64,000 nt of DNA, from assembly GCF_026210795.1 (NCBI RefSeq), contig NC_089453.1, forward strand, positions 2,172,501 to 2,236,500, given 5' to 3'. A model generated the notes under the pieces. That model ran no database searches and had not been told where the DNA came from. It saw only the letters and a program-made list of their open reading frames with translations. A program made the translations under genes and the position numbers. Shown here piece by piece: positions 46,014-56,780 of this stretch. Within the stretch, counting starts at the first letter, position 1. The number at the start of each line of letters is the position of its first letter. The stretch is from Rhizophagus irregularis. Its lineage: Eukaryota > Glomeromycota > Glomeromycetes > Glomerales > Glomeraceae.

Positions 46014-49000
46014 TTATAATTGGTATTTTCTACTAATTGGATTTACGGCTAAATACTCTCTTGCATTTTGCCGGTTTGAGATTTGGTAACTTACTGGTAC
46101 AAATCTACCTAAAATATGATGCACAGGTATTATACAATCCCGACTTATTGGATAAAATTCGGTATTCCACAACTCAACATTACAAATTTCATCACTGCTG
46201 AAATAGTATCGAATATTGGTTGAATTTGCGTGTTTATACCAACGAACGTATGCTAGAAAATGTTCGACGGGACCATCCGGAAAGTCTACTACGTGAGTAA
46301 AATAATACTGAATTTGACCTGGGTAGATGTCAACATCTTCATCATCCGTAATAAATTTCGCTAAGACGTACGAACTTTTTACATGTCTTAACGATAATGA
46401 CAATCCAAAGACTTCTGAACCAATCCGACACCTTCCGAATTGGTTAATTTTGACCCTAATTATTATATCGTTATCTAAACCTTCTACAAGAGGCCTCCGA
46501 AATCCAAATGATTCGTAAGTCGCATTGTAATATTCGACTATTAAATTTAACATTTCACTTGAAAGTAGTATATTATGAGATACCGGCTTAAGAAATTCAC
46601 CTGGGAAGCCTTCTTTGCCAGAAATATGTGAATCTTTAATATTTTGTGAATTCAGCCAAAATTGATGCATCTCATCTGACGAAAATTCATCAGTAACTGA
46701 AAGGGACCCGATAGTACGCTGACTGTTTAGCAATTCAAGACCTTTTACTTCGATACCTGAACTTATGATATTTTCGATTTGTTTATCAAACATTAATCGA
46801 CGCATAAGTTCAGACTCAATTTTCCTGTTGCTGTTTGGTAACGAACCTAAAAGTGCGAAATCAATAAATTATAAGCTAATATTGAAATCGTTAAAATCGT
46901 TAAAAAATCGTTAACGGATATTTACCTAAAATACCGTTCATACGTTCGAAAGAGAAACACCAGAACGCATATAATGGTCCATAATCAGATGAGCAATCAC
47001 GCAAATGCAGAGAAAGATGAAGATTCAGTGTGATCTTATCTCTGCCGTGGTGATTCTCAATGAGCTTGACTATTTCGATAAGACTTCTATGGGCTTCATC
47101 CACCAAATTAGATTCTAGAATCCGATTTACCAAAATTGAACAAACCCTGACAAAATGATTCAGGATTCTTCTATTTACGTCTGAAAGGTGTTCCCAAAGT
47201 GATACAGTTGAATAAATTGTAAAGAATATTCGCCACTGATCAGCTGTAAAATTGGTGAATCCCTCTCCACTATGAATTTTTCCTGGAATTCGACCTAAAT
47301 CGGATGGTATCTGAAACTCATCCATCTTTTTCTGAATTTTGTTCAAAGAATTTGGTGTCAAAATACCCCCATCGATCCAAATTCGTTTTACTATCCACTT
47401 CGCAATGCCTAGAAATAAGCAATGCATTGGATCGACTGTAATAAATCTAATAGGGTCAAAATATGATAGACGCAACAATTCGGACCATCTAACGCCAGTT
47501 TCTTTGACGAAGCACTTTCTAGCAGCGTCTGAGTTGCATCTTCGCCAACCTAATGCGTTTTGCCGGTGCTCATTCGAATCTCGAGCAGAATACCCTACAT
47601 CATCCATTCCAGCAAAATTATGCTGCCCATTTTCATAATTTGCTTTTTTCTCACACCTGTGACATGAAACTAAGGCAGAAACATGACCGCAAATTTTTCT
47701 TGCGGCGGGAATGTCACATGATACTAAGATTAAAGCGCCACAAACTCTCTTTCCATTTTCGCATTCATAAGTACGATTTAGTGTTAATCCAGCCCAGAGT
47801 GTTTCCAATTCGTTAACTATTGGTGCTAAATAGTGGTTCACTTTATATAGGCTGACCTCCTTTGGCCCAGGTAAAATGCCGAGAGTCAATAAATTTTCAC
47901 GTCTAAATCGGATATCGCGTGGCAAATTGCATATAGCGGCGTATATGACACCGATACTATAAATGGTACTATCATATGGCTGAAACCAATCAAGATTCAG
48001 CATCAAGCCAAGATGAGAATCGGCCACTTCGCTTCTGAAAAAATTTGGCGAATCTTCATTGTCCGATTCTTTAAAATTCTTCCACACTTGCCCATCATAT
48101 ATATCGGTCAAAATATTATCAAAATTTGACCGATTAGCCCAATGTCAGAGAGAATTTTCAAACCCAGGCCGACAAAACATAGTGGCAAGTTGTTGATTGA
48201 TTCCAGCAAACGGATACATTAAATTAGGTCGTATTATTGTTCGATTTGTCAATGCGCTAATTTTTTCAGACAATGCCGTATTGCAAAGACGTGATCTGTG
48301 AACTGAAGAATTGGGAAATTCTATGTATTGACATTTTATTATAGCAGGATTGTCCTCTTATTTGAAATCTACCACTTCCTCTTTTTTATACAATTTGTGA
48401 CATTTCGGACAAGATACAAAACTATGAAATTGGTCATTTAATCCAAGCTTCTTTCTTGTTAAGTAAAGCGAATCTGGGAAATCATTAAAATCGTCACTAC
48501 TGAACTCGCACAGGGCCAATTTCATAAATTTTATTAGAGTCTCAGTAGCTGTCTCTGCGATATTGAATCTTGTTCGAAAGTTCATTATCCAAAGTAAAAT
48601 CCATAAAAATCGATTATAATTCGATTCTAAATATGGTGGGTTTTGAAATGGTTCATAACTAGGTGGTGAATGGTCTTCAAAAATTTCAGAAATTCCAGAA
48701 ATTGGATCATTATCTGATTCACTGCCTATAGACAATGTATCACTGTAGATATCTTCCTCTGTAGTATATTCGGATGATGATGAATCTTCTGGATCTTCTG
48801 AAATTTCCGGACGATTTGTATACTTTCTTGCACGTTGTCGAGGTAAGAAGTTAAATTCAACATCTTGATGTTCATCATCAACATCATCTTGATTACTGTT
48901 ATCTGATTCTTCCGATTCTTGTCTAATAGATTCATCAATCATTCGTCCAGCTGAAGCGGGTATTGATGTTTCACCTATTTCAAGTTGACGAACTTGAGAC

Positions 49001-49269
49001 GAAATTGTACCTTGCGAATCTTGGTATTCTTGATGTCTAGAATCGTGAATTTCTTTTGTGCGAGAATCCACCAAGTTGCCATCACAATCAGGACAATTAC
49101 AAACTACTAGTTTTCTTTTATTACTTGTTGGTCTAGCAGAAGATACTATTTCTTCGTTTATTATACCAGAAATTGATCTATTTCTACGAGTAGAAGATGG
49201 CTGATTTGAAGGTGATTCTTCATCATCAAGATCTTCAAGTATACTAGAGACTGACCTTTTTCTGCTCAT
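46014..49269 (-). pseudogene. Tnp2-type CACTA transposase, two stops
   Basis: N-terminal part (49269-48358) is acidic/Ser-rich with two zinc-type Cys clusters (CNCPDCDGN...H, CPKCHKLY). The same frame continues past TAA (48358-48360) through NLMYPFAG and FCRPGFENSL, past TGA (48145-48147) to the Tnp2 core: TDIYDGQVWKNF, LMLNLDWFQPYDSTIYSIGV, AICNLPRDIRF, GILPGPKE, CDIPAARKICG and DPMHCLFLGIAKWI. Exon 1 ends at 46926; exon 2 is 46846-46014 after an intron ending TTTTAG, joining NGILG to SLPNSNRKIE. Both stops could arise from one C-to-T change (CAA to TAA, CGA to TGA). Tnp2 proteins cut the element ends. Confidence 0.9.
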
Positions 49270-49795
49270 TTGTTTAGTGTTTGAATAAGTTTAATAAGTT
49301 TGGCAAAATCCAAATTTGTTAAAAGGCCGATTTTTATAAAATTTGGAATAACACAAAATTTGTATAATTTGTATGTATAATTAATGTAATCCTGGCTTCT
49401 ATGATTATTTCAATAATTTTTTAGGATTTAATATTTTTTTTTCGCAAATTTGGCAATTTTATATAATAAATTTGCGAATTTTCTAATTAATATACTTTTA
49501 AAAATTGCAATATAATTTAAGCTTATTTTACAATAAAAAGCTTATTTTTAAAATAAAAAGCTTATTTTATTTTAAAATAACTTTTATTTACAAGATAATC
49601 ACTTTATCATCCCTTTATCATTTTCGGATGCCAAACAAACCTTATCAAAAGAAACTGTAAATTTTAGCGAAAGTTGAAAAGTAACAATTTTGTATTAATC
49701 GAAGTGGTATTGCTATAATAACAATATATTTTCGATTTTACTGCAAATTTCGACAAAGTATAACTTGCCGCATTAAAGTATATCAAATTTTAACG
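49270..49795. other. Divergent upstream region
   Basis: AT-rich segment between the transposase start and the hairpin repeat array. AAGCTTATTTTA-type repeats occur at 49518-49570. Probably holds the transposase promoter; no ORF. Confidence 0.4.
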
Positions 49796-50275
49796 CAGTA
49801 GAACGCTAACAATTTTCGTAATTTTAATTTATTTGTCTTTTTAATTATGATTTATAATTGATTTTTCAATCGAGAAATCAACGCAGGACGCTAACGATTT
49901 TCTTATTAATTAATTTATTTGTCTTTTTTAATTATGATTTATAGTTGATTTTTCAATTGAGAAATCAACGCAGGACGCTAACGATTTTCTTATTAATTAA
50001 TTGATTTGTCTTTTTTAATTATGATTTATAGTTGATTTTTCTCGAGAAATCAACGCAGTAGAACGCTAACGATTTTCTTATTAATTAATTGATTTGTCTT
50101 TTTTAATTATGATTTATAGTTGATTTTTCAATCGAAAAATCAACGCAATAGGACGCTAACGATTTTCTTATTAATTAATTTATTTGTCTTTTTTAATTAT
50201 GATTTATAGTTGATTTTTCAATCGAGAAATCAATGCAGTAGAACGCTAATGATTTTCTTATTAATTAATTGATGA
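49796..50275 (+). repeat. Six-copy 86-91 bp hairpin repeat, shared promoter region
   Basis: Six direct copies with GCTAACGATTTTCTTATTAA, TTAATTATGATTTATAGTT and an inverted repeat GTTGATTTTT-CAATCG-AAAAATCAAC (cleanest at about 50123-50148). CTAAC starts near 49806, 49891, 49978, 50066, 50156 and 50247. It ends 25 bp before TATAAATAG (50286-50294) and the accessory-gene ATG, so it probably acts as an upstream activating or protein-binding array. Confidence 0.75.
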
Positions 50276-50300
50276 TTTTTAAATTTATAAATAGGATGAT

Positions 50301-52758
50301 ATGACGATATTGAACCCGCTTCGATTTTTTAAACGAATATTGAGTGAATATAAAATGTCAAATAATAGCAATAATAAAAAAAACAATAAAAAAAATAACA
50401 AACAAAAGCAACAGAGGTTTCAAGAAGAAACACCTGACGAAGGATCTAATCGTCAATGGGGAAGAATGGAAGAAGAAAGTAATCCGAATGAGACGAGTGA
50501 CAAGACCAATAAGTCGACTAGCAAATCGTCACCCACCAAGTCAAACAAACAAAAGCAGCAAAGGTTTCAAGAAGAAACACCGAGCGAAGGATCTAATCGT
50601 CAACAGGGAAGAGCGGAAGAAGAAAGTGATCCGAATGAGATGAGTGACAAAACCAATAAGTCGACTAGCAAATCGTCACCCACCAAGTCAAACAAACAAA
50701 AGCAGCAAAGGTTTCAAGAAGAAACACTGAGCGAAGGATCTAATCGTCAACGGGGAAGAGCGGAAGAAGAAAGTGATCCGAATGAGACGAGTGACAAAAC
50801 CAATAAGTCGACTAGCAAATCGTCACTCACCAAGTCAAACAAACAAAAGCAGCAAAGGTTTCAACAAGAAACACCTGACAAAGAATCTAATCATCAACGG
50901 GGAAGAACAGAAGAAGAAAGTAATCCGAATGAGACGATTGACAAAACCAATAAGTCGACTAGCAAATCGTCACCCATCAAGTCGATCCTCAAATCTGCAA
51001 AGTCGACTAAGCCGACTCAAGAAGAGTCTGATGATGAGGTTATAGAAATTGAACCGCCAAATATTCCTAAAGGTAATTGAATTTTGGAAAATTGCTGATT
51101 GACATGTACGATAATTAATAATTTTTATAGATCAACAAAAGATGTTATCGGAAATGAAAAAACGATATGGGAATATTCGAATTCCACAAAAATTCGTATT
51201 AGTGGTTAAAGACGATCAAGGTAATGAAAGGATGATCGATGATGACGATACTGATTTAGAAGCAGGTACAATTTTGACTTCATTCGTATAAATTCAGAAT
51301 TATTCGTAAAAAAATATTACTATTAATAAAATTCTTTATTTAGAAAATCTAAAATTAAAGAAACAAATTGAAGAAGTACAAGTAGAGAATGCAAAGCTTC
51401 AACGCGAAAATAACCGATTATTCGATGAAAATCGTTTTTTGACTTGAATAAACGAGGCCTTTGCAGACGAGAATGACGATCTACGCGAAAGCTTAAACAG
51501 GTATTTGAGAATCCGTCTGCCTAAAGCCATTCATAGGCAGATGGATCTCGAACAGCCGGCAAAACGTCAAAAAAGAATTAAGACAAAAAAGTCCGAGCGA
51601 TACGAGGAAGAATCGGAGGAAGAAAGGTCTGGTTCTAACAATAATGATGAGTACGACGAAAAAGAAGCTAGGGTATATTAATTTTATTTGTCTGATTCAG
51701 TTATTTAAAATTGCAGTATTGAGTAATTAAGTACCAGTTATCATTATTTGATTGTTATATTTAGGCTGAAATGAAGTCTATTTTGAAAACCATCGATGAA
51801 ACTCGAGGACTAGATTACAATGAAACATTCAATAGCGCGAAAAATCTCAAGATTCGTCGTAAGCTAGTCCCTAAATTGCGTTCAGCCCTTGCTCTGTGTT
51901 TTCCTGCTTCGAATAAGCAACTTACAAAATGGTTGGGTTGTCTCCACAAGTCTCGTCGTTCTCATCAAAGATTAATGGATAGGGGAAAAGCCGATGAAAA
52001 TAAACACCGGATGCACTCAAACAATCGAGTACACGACGTTAGTAATGATTTATAATTATTATGCTGAATTTTATTCCGATTATGTATTGAATTTTATTCA
52101 AATTATAACGTATTTTAGAAGAAAATCCGCTGAATTAAGGCGGCAAAGAGATTATATAGTTTTGACGATGAACGGATAACAAAATATGATAAGCGTAGAT
52201 TACTAAAGATGTTATCCAATCGCTTATTTCATTCTCCAGAAATAAGCGAGACAGACGAAGAAGACCCAACAAAGTCTATAATCGCTATTTACGACTATTC
52301 GTGGAGATCTGATGAGGTTAGAACTTCTGAATCTTGATTTTTCAGACGAATCGCTGGATTTAATTTTTATATTTTATTGTTTCTTCAGCTTAAAAATTTG
52401 CTACGAAATGTACTCGATGTACACTCGTCAAATAAATCGAAATTAATACGAGAATGTAGATATGACGACGAGGTACAAAAATACGACCGACCACATCCGT
52501 CGAATGCTTCCGAATGGTCTTATATTGTACAACAACAAGATTTAATATTCGATATATACTGATATCGATCAGGGTTTAATCACTGAATATGATGAAGAAG
52601 AAGAAGAAGTTAGTAGAGGGACAACACCAGCAACTGGCAACACCACCGAAAATGATGAAGACCATAACAAGGAAGGAGAAGAAAAACCATCAAAATCAAC
52701 GGTCGGCGACAATCATAATAATTCAGATTCTGATTTACATATGGACGACGCGCAATGA
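50301..52758 (+). pseudogene. CACTA accessory protein gene (TnpA-like role)
   Basis: Exons 50301-51072, 51131-51265, 51344-51672, 51765 to about 52036, 52119-52316 and about 52389-52758. The N-terminal half contains four tandem 50-residue repeats (KQKQQRFQEET ... SNRQRGRAEEES ... KTNKSTSKSS), strongly charged and polar. Next comes a coiled coil (ENLKLKKQIEEVQVENAKLQ) and a basic C-terminal region. Stops: TGA 51445-51447 within the coiled coil and TGA 52131-52133 after KKIR; a one-base frame change near 52556. Both TGAs fit CGA changed to TGA. By position in a CACTA element it corresponds to the second, DNA-binding protein; that role is inferred. Confidence 0.65.
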
Positions 52759-52869
52759 ACGAATCTGAATTAATTTGGTAGAAAACTTTCTTTTTTTCGT
52801 CAAAAATCTATATATATATACAGTATAATTAATATTCCAAATTATTAGTATTAGAATTTTCCATAATTC

Positions 52870-53520
52870 AAAATAAATTTGTCTTAATTCAGAAAAAAAT
52901 TAATTACAATTCGAAATAAATTTACTGCAAATTTACCGCAATTCAGAATAAAATTTACTGCAAATATACCATAATTCAGAATAAAATTTACTGCAATTCA
53001 GACGCAATTCAGAATAAAATTAACCGCAATTCATTAAATTTTTACCGCAATTCAGAATAAATTTACCGCAATTCAGAATAAAATTTACCGCAATTCAGAA
53101 TAGAAAATTTACTGCAATTCAGAATAAAATTAACCACAATTCATTAAATTTTTACCGCAATTCATAATAAATTTACCGCAATTCAGAATAAAATTTACCG
53201 CAATTCAGAATAAATTTACCGCAATTCAGAATAAATTTACCGCAATTCAGAATAGAAAATTTACCGCAATTCAGAATAGAAAATTTACTGCAATTCAGAT
53301 TAAAATTTACTGCAATTCAGAATAAATTTACCGCAATTCAGAATAGAAAATTTACCGCAATTCAGAATAAAATTTACTGCAATTCAGATTAAAATTTACT
53401 GCAATTCAGATTAAAATTTACTGCAATTCAGATTAAAATTTACTGCAATTCAGATTAAAATTTATCGCAATTTATCAAAATTTATCATAATTCAGAATAA
53501 ATTCACTGCAATTCGGTAAA
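52870..53520. repeat. Right subterminal repeats of CACTA element
   Basis: More than 25 copies of a 20-22 bp unit, ACCGCAATTCAGAATAAAAT and variants, in direct orientation. This is a different sequence from the left block but in the equivalent place. No ORF. Confidence 0.88.
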
Positions 53521-53720
53521 TTTATGAATATATTTTTTTAAACAATTTGGATCAAAAATACTAAGCAATTCAGATACAATTTGGATATTCTGATCGGTGT
53601 CGATCAGCCTGCCAATCGGAACTTTGCCTAAATTAATAAATCGGCCATCTTTATCACCAAATTCGGCCTAAAATCGGACATCCGATTTCTAGCCAATTTG
53701 GACTATTTCGACCAGTGAGG

Positions 53721-53858
53721 GCTTAGAAGATAATGATTCGAATAGGGTAAGTTTAATGGAGTAGAATCTAGATCATCGACATGTGACGTCGTCAGATCTA
53801 CTAAGGTTTCGTAATCGTTATCAAAAGTGTATACGTTATGAATTCGATAATAAGTCAT
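53721..53858 (-). pseudogene. Helitron first coding segment
   Basis: ATG at 53858 opens 46 codons (MTYYRIHNVYTFDNDYETLV ... HYLLSP) that run in frame into the sequence at 45033 once the CACTA element and one AGG copy are removed (SP to LSHPSHPSYWRP). It is therefore the true start of the Helitron protein. Acidic, no known motif. Confidence 0.8.
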
Positions 53859-53899
53859 TTATAATTTTAATTGAGAATTTTTTTTAAAAATTTTTCTTT

Positions 53900-54365
53900 T
53901 TTTTCTGAGTAGAAATTTGGGAAATATTTATAATGTAAGAAGAATTGGGAAAATATATATATGGACTACCGTACAAGCAGCCCGATAATTTATTTTGTAT
54001 CATTTTTTTTGTTTATGTATTTACTAAATGTATTGATTTAATTTTTAATTAAGAACAAATTTATTTTTTCCCATTATTTTTTTTTTATGAAGATAAAGTT
54101 GGTTGTATTTATAATTATAATGTAATGTAAGAAGAAGCAGAAAAATATATATGGACTACCGTACAAGCAGCCCGATAATTTATTTTGTATCATTTTTTTT
54201 TTGTTTATGTATTCACTAAATGTATTGATTTAATTTTTAAATTAAGAACAAATTTATTTTTTTCCATTTTTTTTTTTATGAAGATAAAGTTGGTTGTATT
54301 TATAATGTAATGTAAGAAGAAGCGGAAAAATATATATGGATTAGCGTACAAGCAGCCCAAAGATT
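53900..54365. repeat. Tandem repeat, about 2.5 copies of ~185 bp
   Basis: GGACTACCGTACAAGCAGCCC recurs at 53963, 54153 and, diverged, 54338, with shared flanks (TATTTTGTATCATTTTTTTT, GAAGATAAAGTTGGTTGTAT). On the minus strand each copy begins ATCGGGCTGC, a possible Helitron 5' terminus (TC preceded by A). The unit nearest the gene lies about 110 bp upstream of the Helitron ATG. Confidence 0.7.
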
Positions 54366-54558
54366 TTTTTATATCAAAAAAATTTTTTTTTTACGTATTC
54401 AATTAAATGTATTGTTCTTAATCAATATAATTAAAAATTTACGTCATATTTTATTATTATAATAAATTTGTATTAAAAAAATAAAAGAAATCAAATTTTT
54501 TTTATTACATAATTCATAAATTCATCATAATAAATAAAAAATTTATTAAAAACGTAAT

Positions 54559-55496
54559 CTACTCATCTGAAATTTCCTGCTGGGTTTCATTGTTCATAGT
54601 AGGGATCGGATTGGAATCCAAAGCTGACGCGAGTGTTGACGATCTCAATCTCATTTGAGATGAAGTTCCTCGACCTTTTTTTGAGGTTCTTGGCGAAGCA
54701 CCATGAGCGGTCCGTTGGTTTCTGTTATTGGTTCTCGAATTCAACTACGAGGCATTTGATAATTGTTGAGCATCAACAGCGGGGTTACGGTTAGTAGAAA
54801 TCAAGGAAATATCATCTAATGTTAATATGTGCTTTCCTGGAGACGTCTTTTCCCTGCTAGTTTCATCTAACACCGGCATCTCGTAGGTTAGCGTACCCAT
54901 AATCAAAGCAGTAGTCGATCGCATGCTCTGGTTTATAGCATTAGTCTTATTCGCAAGATATCTGAGGTTCAAATTATGATGAACCTCAACCCAAAATTCT
55001 CTCAGTTTCCGATCACCCAAGTTTTCCTCTACATAGAATTCAATAATCGATTGATTATCAACATTTCTTATCGTCTTGGTGGTTAAACCCATAATCATAA
55101 CATTTAACCCGATTGCAGGCATATCATCAAATCCCATATTATCAATCAACTTAACGGACGTTGCATTAACCTTTGATATATAATAAAAAAAAAATTTTTA
55201 ACTAATTTTTATTAACTTCAAAAGTACACGCGCAAACCAATACATACACTATACCAACTGGCGCAAGCAACGAACTTTCCTTTTAAGAAAATCACTTGAC
55301 CTTTATTAAAATCTTTGATCTGACATGGAATATTTTCATCTACCGGAATGAAGGCCTTTACTCTCAAATATACAATCTTTGTCGGATCATCATCATCCAA
55401 TCTTGCAACGGCCGTGATTTCCTTTACTGTAAACTCCTGAGTAAGGCGTTTAGTGAATTCATGAATGTAACACATTGTAGATATTTTTGCGGGCAT
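54559..55496 (-). pseudogene. OB-fold-like (RPA-type) gene with one stop
   Basis: Exon 1 55496-55248 and exon 2 from 55170, joined by a 77-nt intron (GTATGT...AAAG) in phase 0. About 310 residues: MPAKISTMCYIHEF, KEITAVARL, VYLRVKAFIPVDENIPCQI, VIFLKGKFVAC, then GLNVMIMGLTT and SIIEFYVEEN. The alternating short beta strands with KG(K)F and a second similar block suggest two OB folds, as in ssDNA-binding proteins; this is judged by pattern only. A TAG at 54745-54747 cuts off a basic Ser/Thr/Arg tail (RTSKKGRGTSSQMRLRSS). Same strand as and upstream of the Helitron; some Helitrons carry RPA-like genes, so it may be cargo. Confidence 0.5.
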
Positions 55497-56780
55497 ATTC
55501 TTTTTTATTTAAGAGTAATTAAAGAGTAAATTTTTTTTTTTTATCTCACAAACGTACTCATCTCATACATATATATATTTTAAATCTTTCACTATTTTCA
55601 CAGCCAACTTTCCAATTCTTTAATACCCAATACTCAATATTAAACAAAAAACCAGAGCCTAAACAAAAAGCCGGAGGCTCCATAATGTAATTTAAATTTT
55701 CGAAAAAAAAATTTTGTTTCACTTCATGTGAGAAAGAAAATAAATTTTTTTTTTATTTACATATTTATAACATGTATATCATTTTGAAAATAAAAAAAAA
55801 AAATTACCTCATATACATTGCGTCATTTCAATAAAAGTATATTGTAATAACTGCAGTTTAAGGAGGTGATTAAACCTCAATATTTCCTAATAAGGTAGCT
55901 AAAAATTATAATGTCGTTACAAAAGGGGCTTATTGATTAAATAATTAATTAAATAAAATCATTTGTGAAAAAATTTTTTTTTTCATTCATTTTAACATAA
56001 TTATTTATTTATTTATTCTTTTATTATTTTTTATATATTTTATGATTAATTAAGATTTCAATCAAATTATTCCTTAAACGTATATGTAGATTGAAAAAAA
56101 ATTTTTTTTTAATGATCTTAAAATCTATTTTGATTATGCAACTCATTAAGCCTCAATATTTCCTAAGAAGGTAATGAACAATTATACTTTGTTTGCTAAA
56201 TTTAGTCATTGCAGGCTTATCGATTATTAAATATTACTTTTTCGAACACAAGTTATTAGACCACGTAATAAATTCATTTTCGTAAAGAAAAAAAATTTTT
56301 TTTTTCTTAACAATTTTATTTATTAGTATTCTTGACAAAAATTTTTTTTTCATTCAGTATTATTATTTATTTTATATTTTTATATTATATTTATTATTTT
56401 TAATTATTTAATTTAATTTATTTAAATTATTTAAATTATTTATTTTATTTATTTATTAAATTATGATTTTTTCGCCAATTTATTTATTTCGCCAATTTAT
56501 TCCTTAAACGTATATTTATTAAACCTTAATATTTCCTAAATAATAAACGATTATACTGTGGCTAGGATTTTTTTAATTAGTAATAGGGGCTTATTCATTC
56601 CCTTTTTTCGGAATTAATTAAATTTTTTTTTTTTTTACATTACATGTCTTAAATTCATTTGTTAATTTTCATTAAAATTTACATGTCTTAATTTCATTTG
56701 TTAAAAAAATTTTTCATTGAAATTTATTTATTTATTTTTTTTAATTAAATTATTAACTATAAATAAAACCCAAGTTCGCT
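55497..56780. repeat. AT-rich region with three diverged repeats
   Basis: A block containing AAACCTCAATATTTCCTAA, an AATTATA.T word and GGGGCTTATTGATT recurs near 55872, 56149 and 56521, spaced about 275 and 370 bp. Long A and T runs fill the rest. No ORF supported. Confidence 0.5.

Larger units (their letters stand above)
45034..53717. mobile_element. CACTA (EnSpm-type) transposon
   Basis: 8.7 kb. Ends CACTGGTCGAAAT and its inverse are flanked by the 3-bp duplication AGG (45031-45033, 53718-53720). It contains a Tnp2-type transposase on the minus strand, an accessory gene on the plus strand, a shared upstream region between them, and long subterminal repeat blocks at both sides. Both genes carry stops, so this copy is decayed. 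It is inserted in the first exon of the Helitron gene. Confidence 0.92.
20500..53985 (-). mobile_element. Helitron, split by nested insertions
   Basis: A Helitron Rep-helicase gene on the minus strand is found in four pieces that are contiguous and in frame once the hAT (22680-25541), gypsy (26298-43473) and CACTA (45034-53717) insertions are removed. The proposed 3' end is CTAG at 20503-20500 (minus strand), followed by T and preceded by a stem made of CAGTCCC/GGGTACTG (one bulged base) about a dozen bases upstream, matching the CTRR-plus-hairpin rule. The 5' end is less certain: TCGGGCTGCTTGTACGG preceded by A begins at 53985, with further copies at about 54175 and 54350. Summed coding pieces give about 1380 codons, normal for a Helitron. 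Multiple stops make it non-autonomous. Confidence 0.8.
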
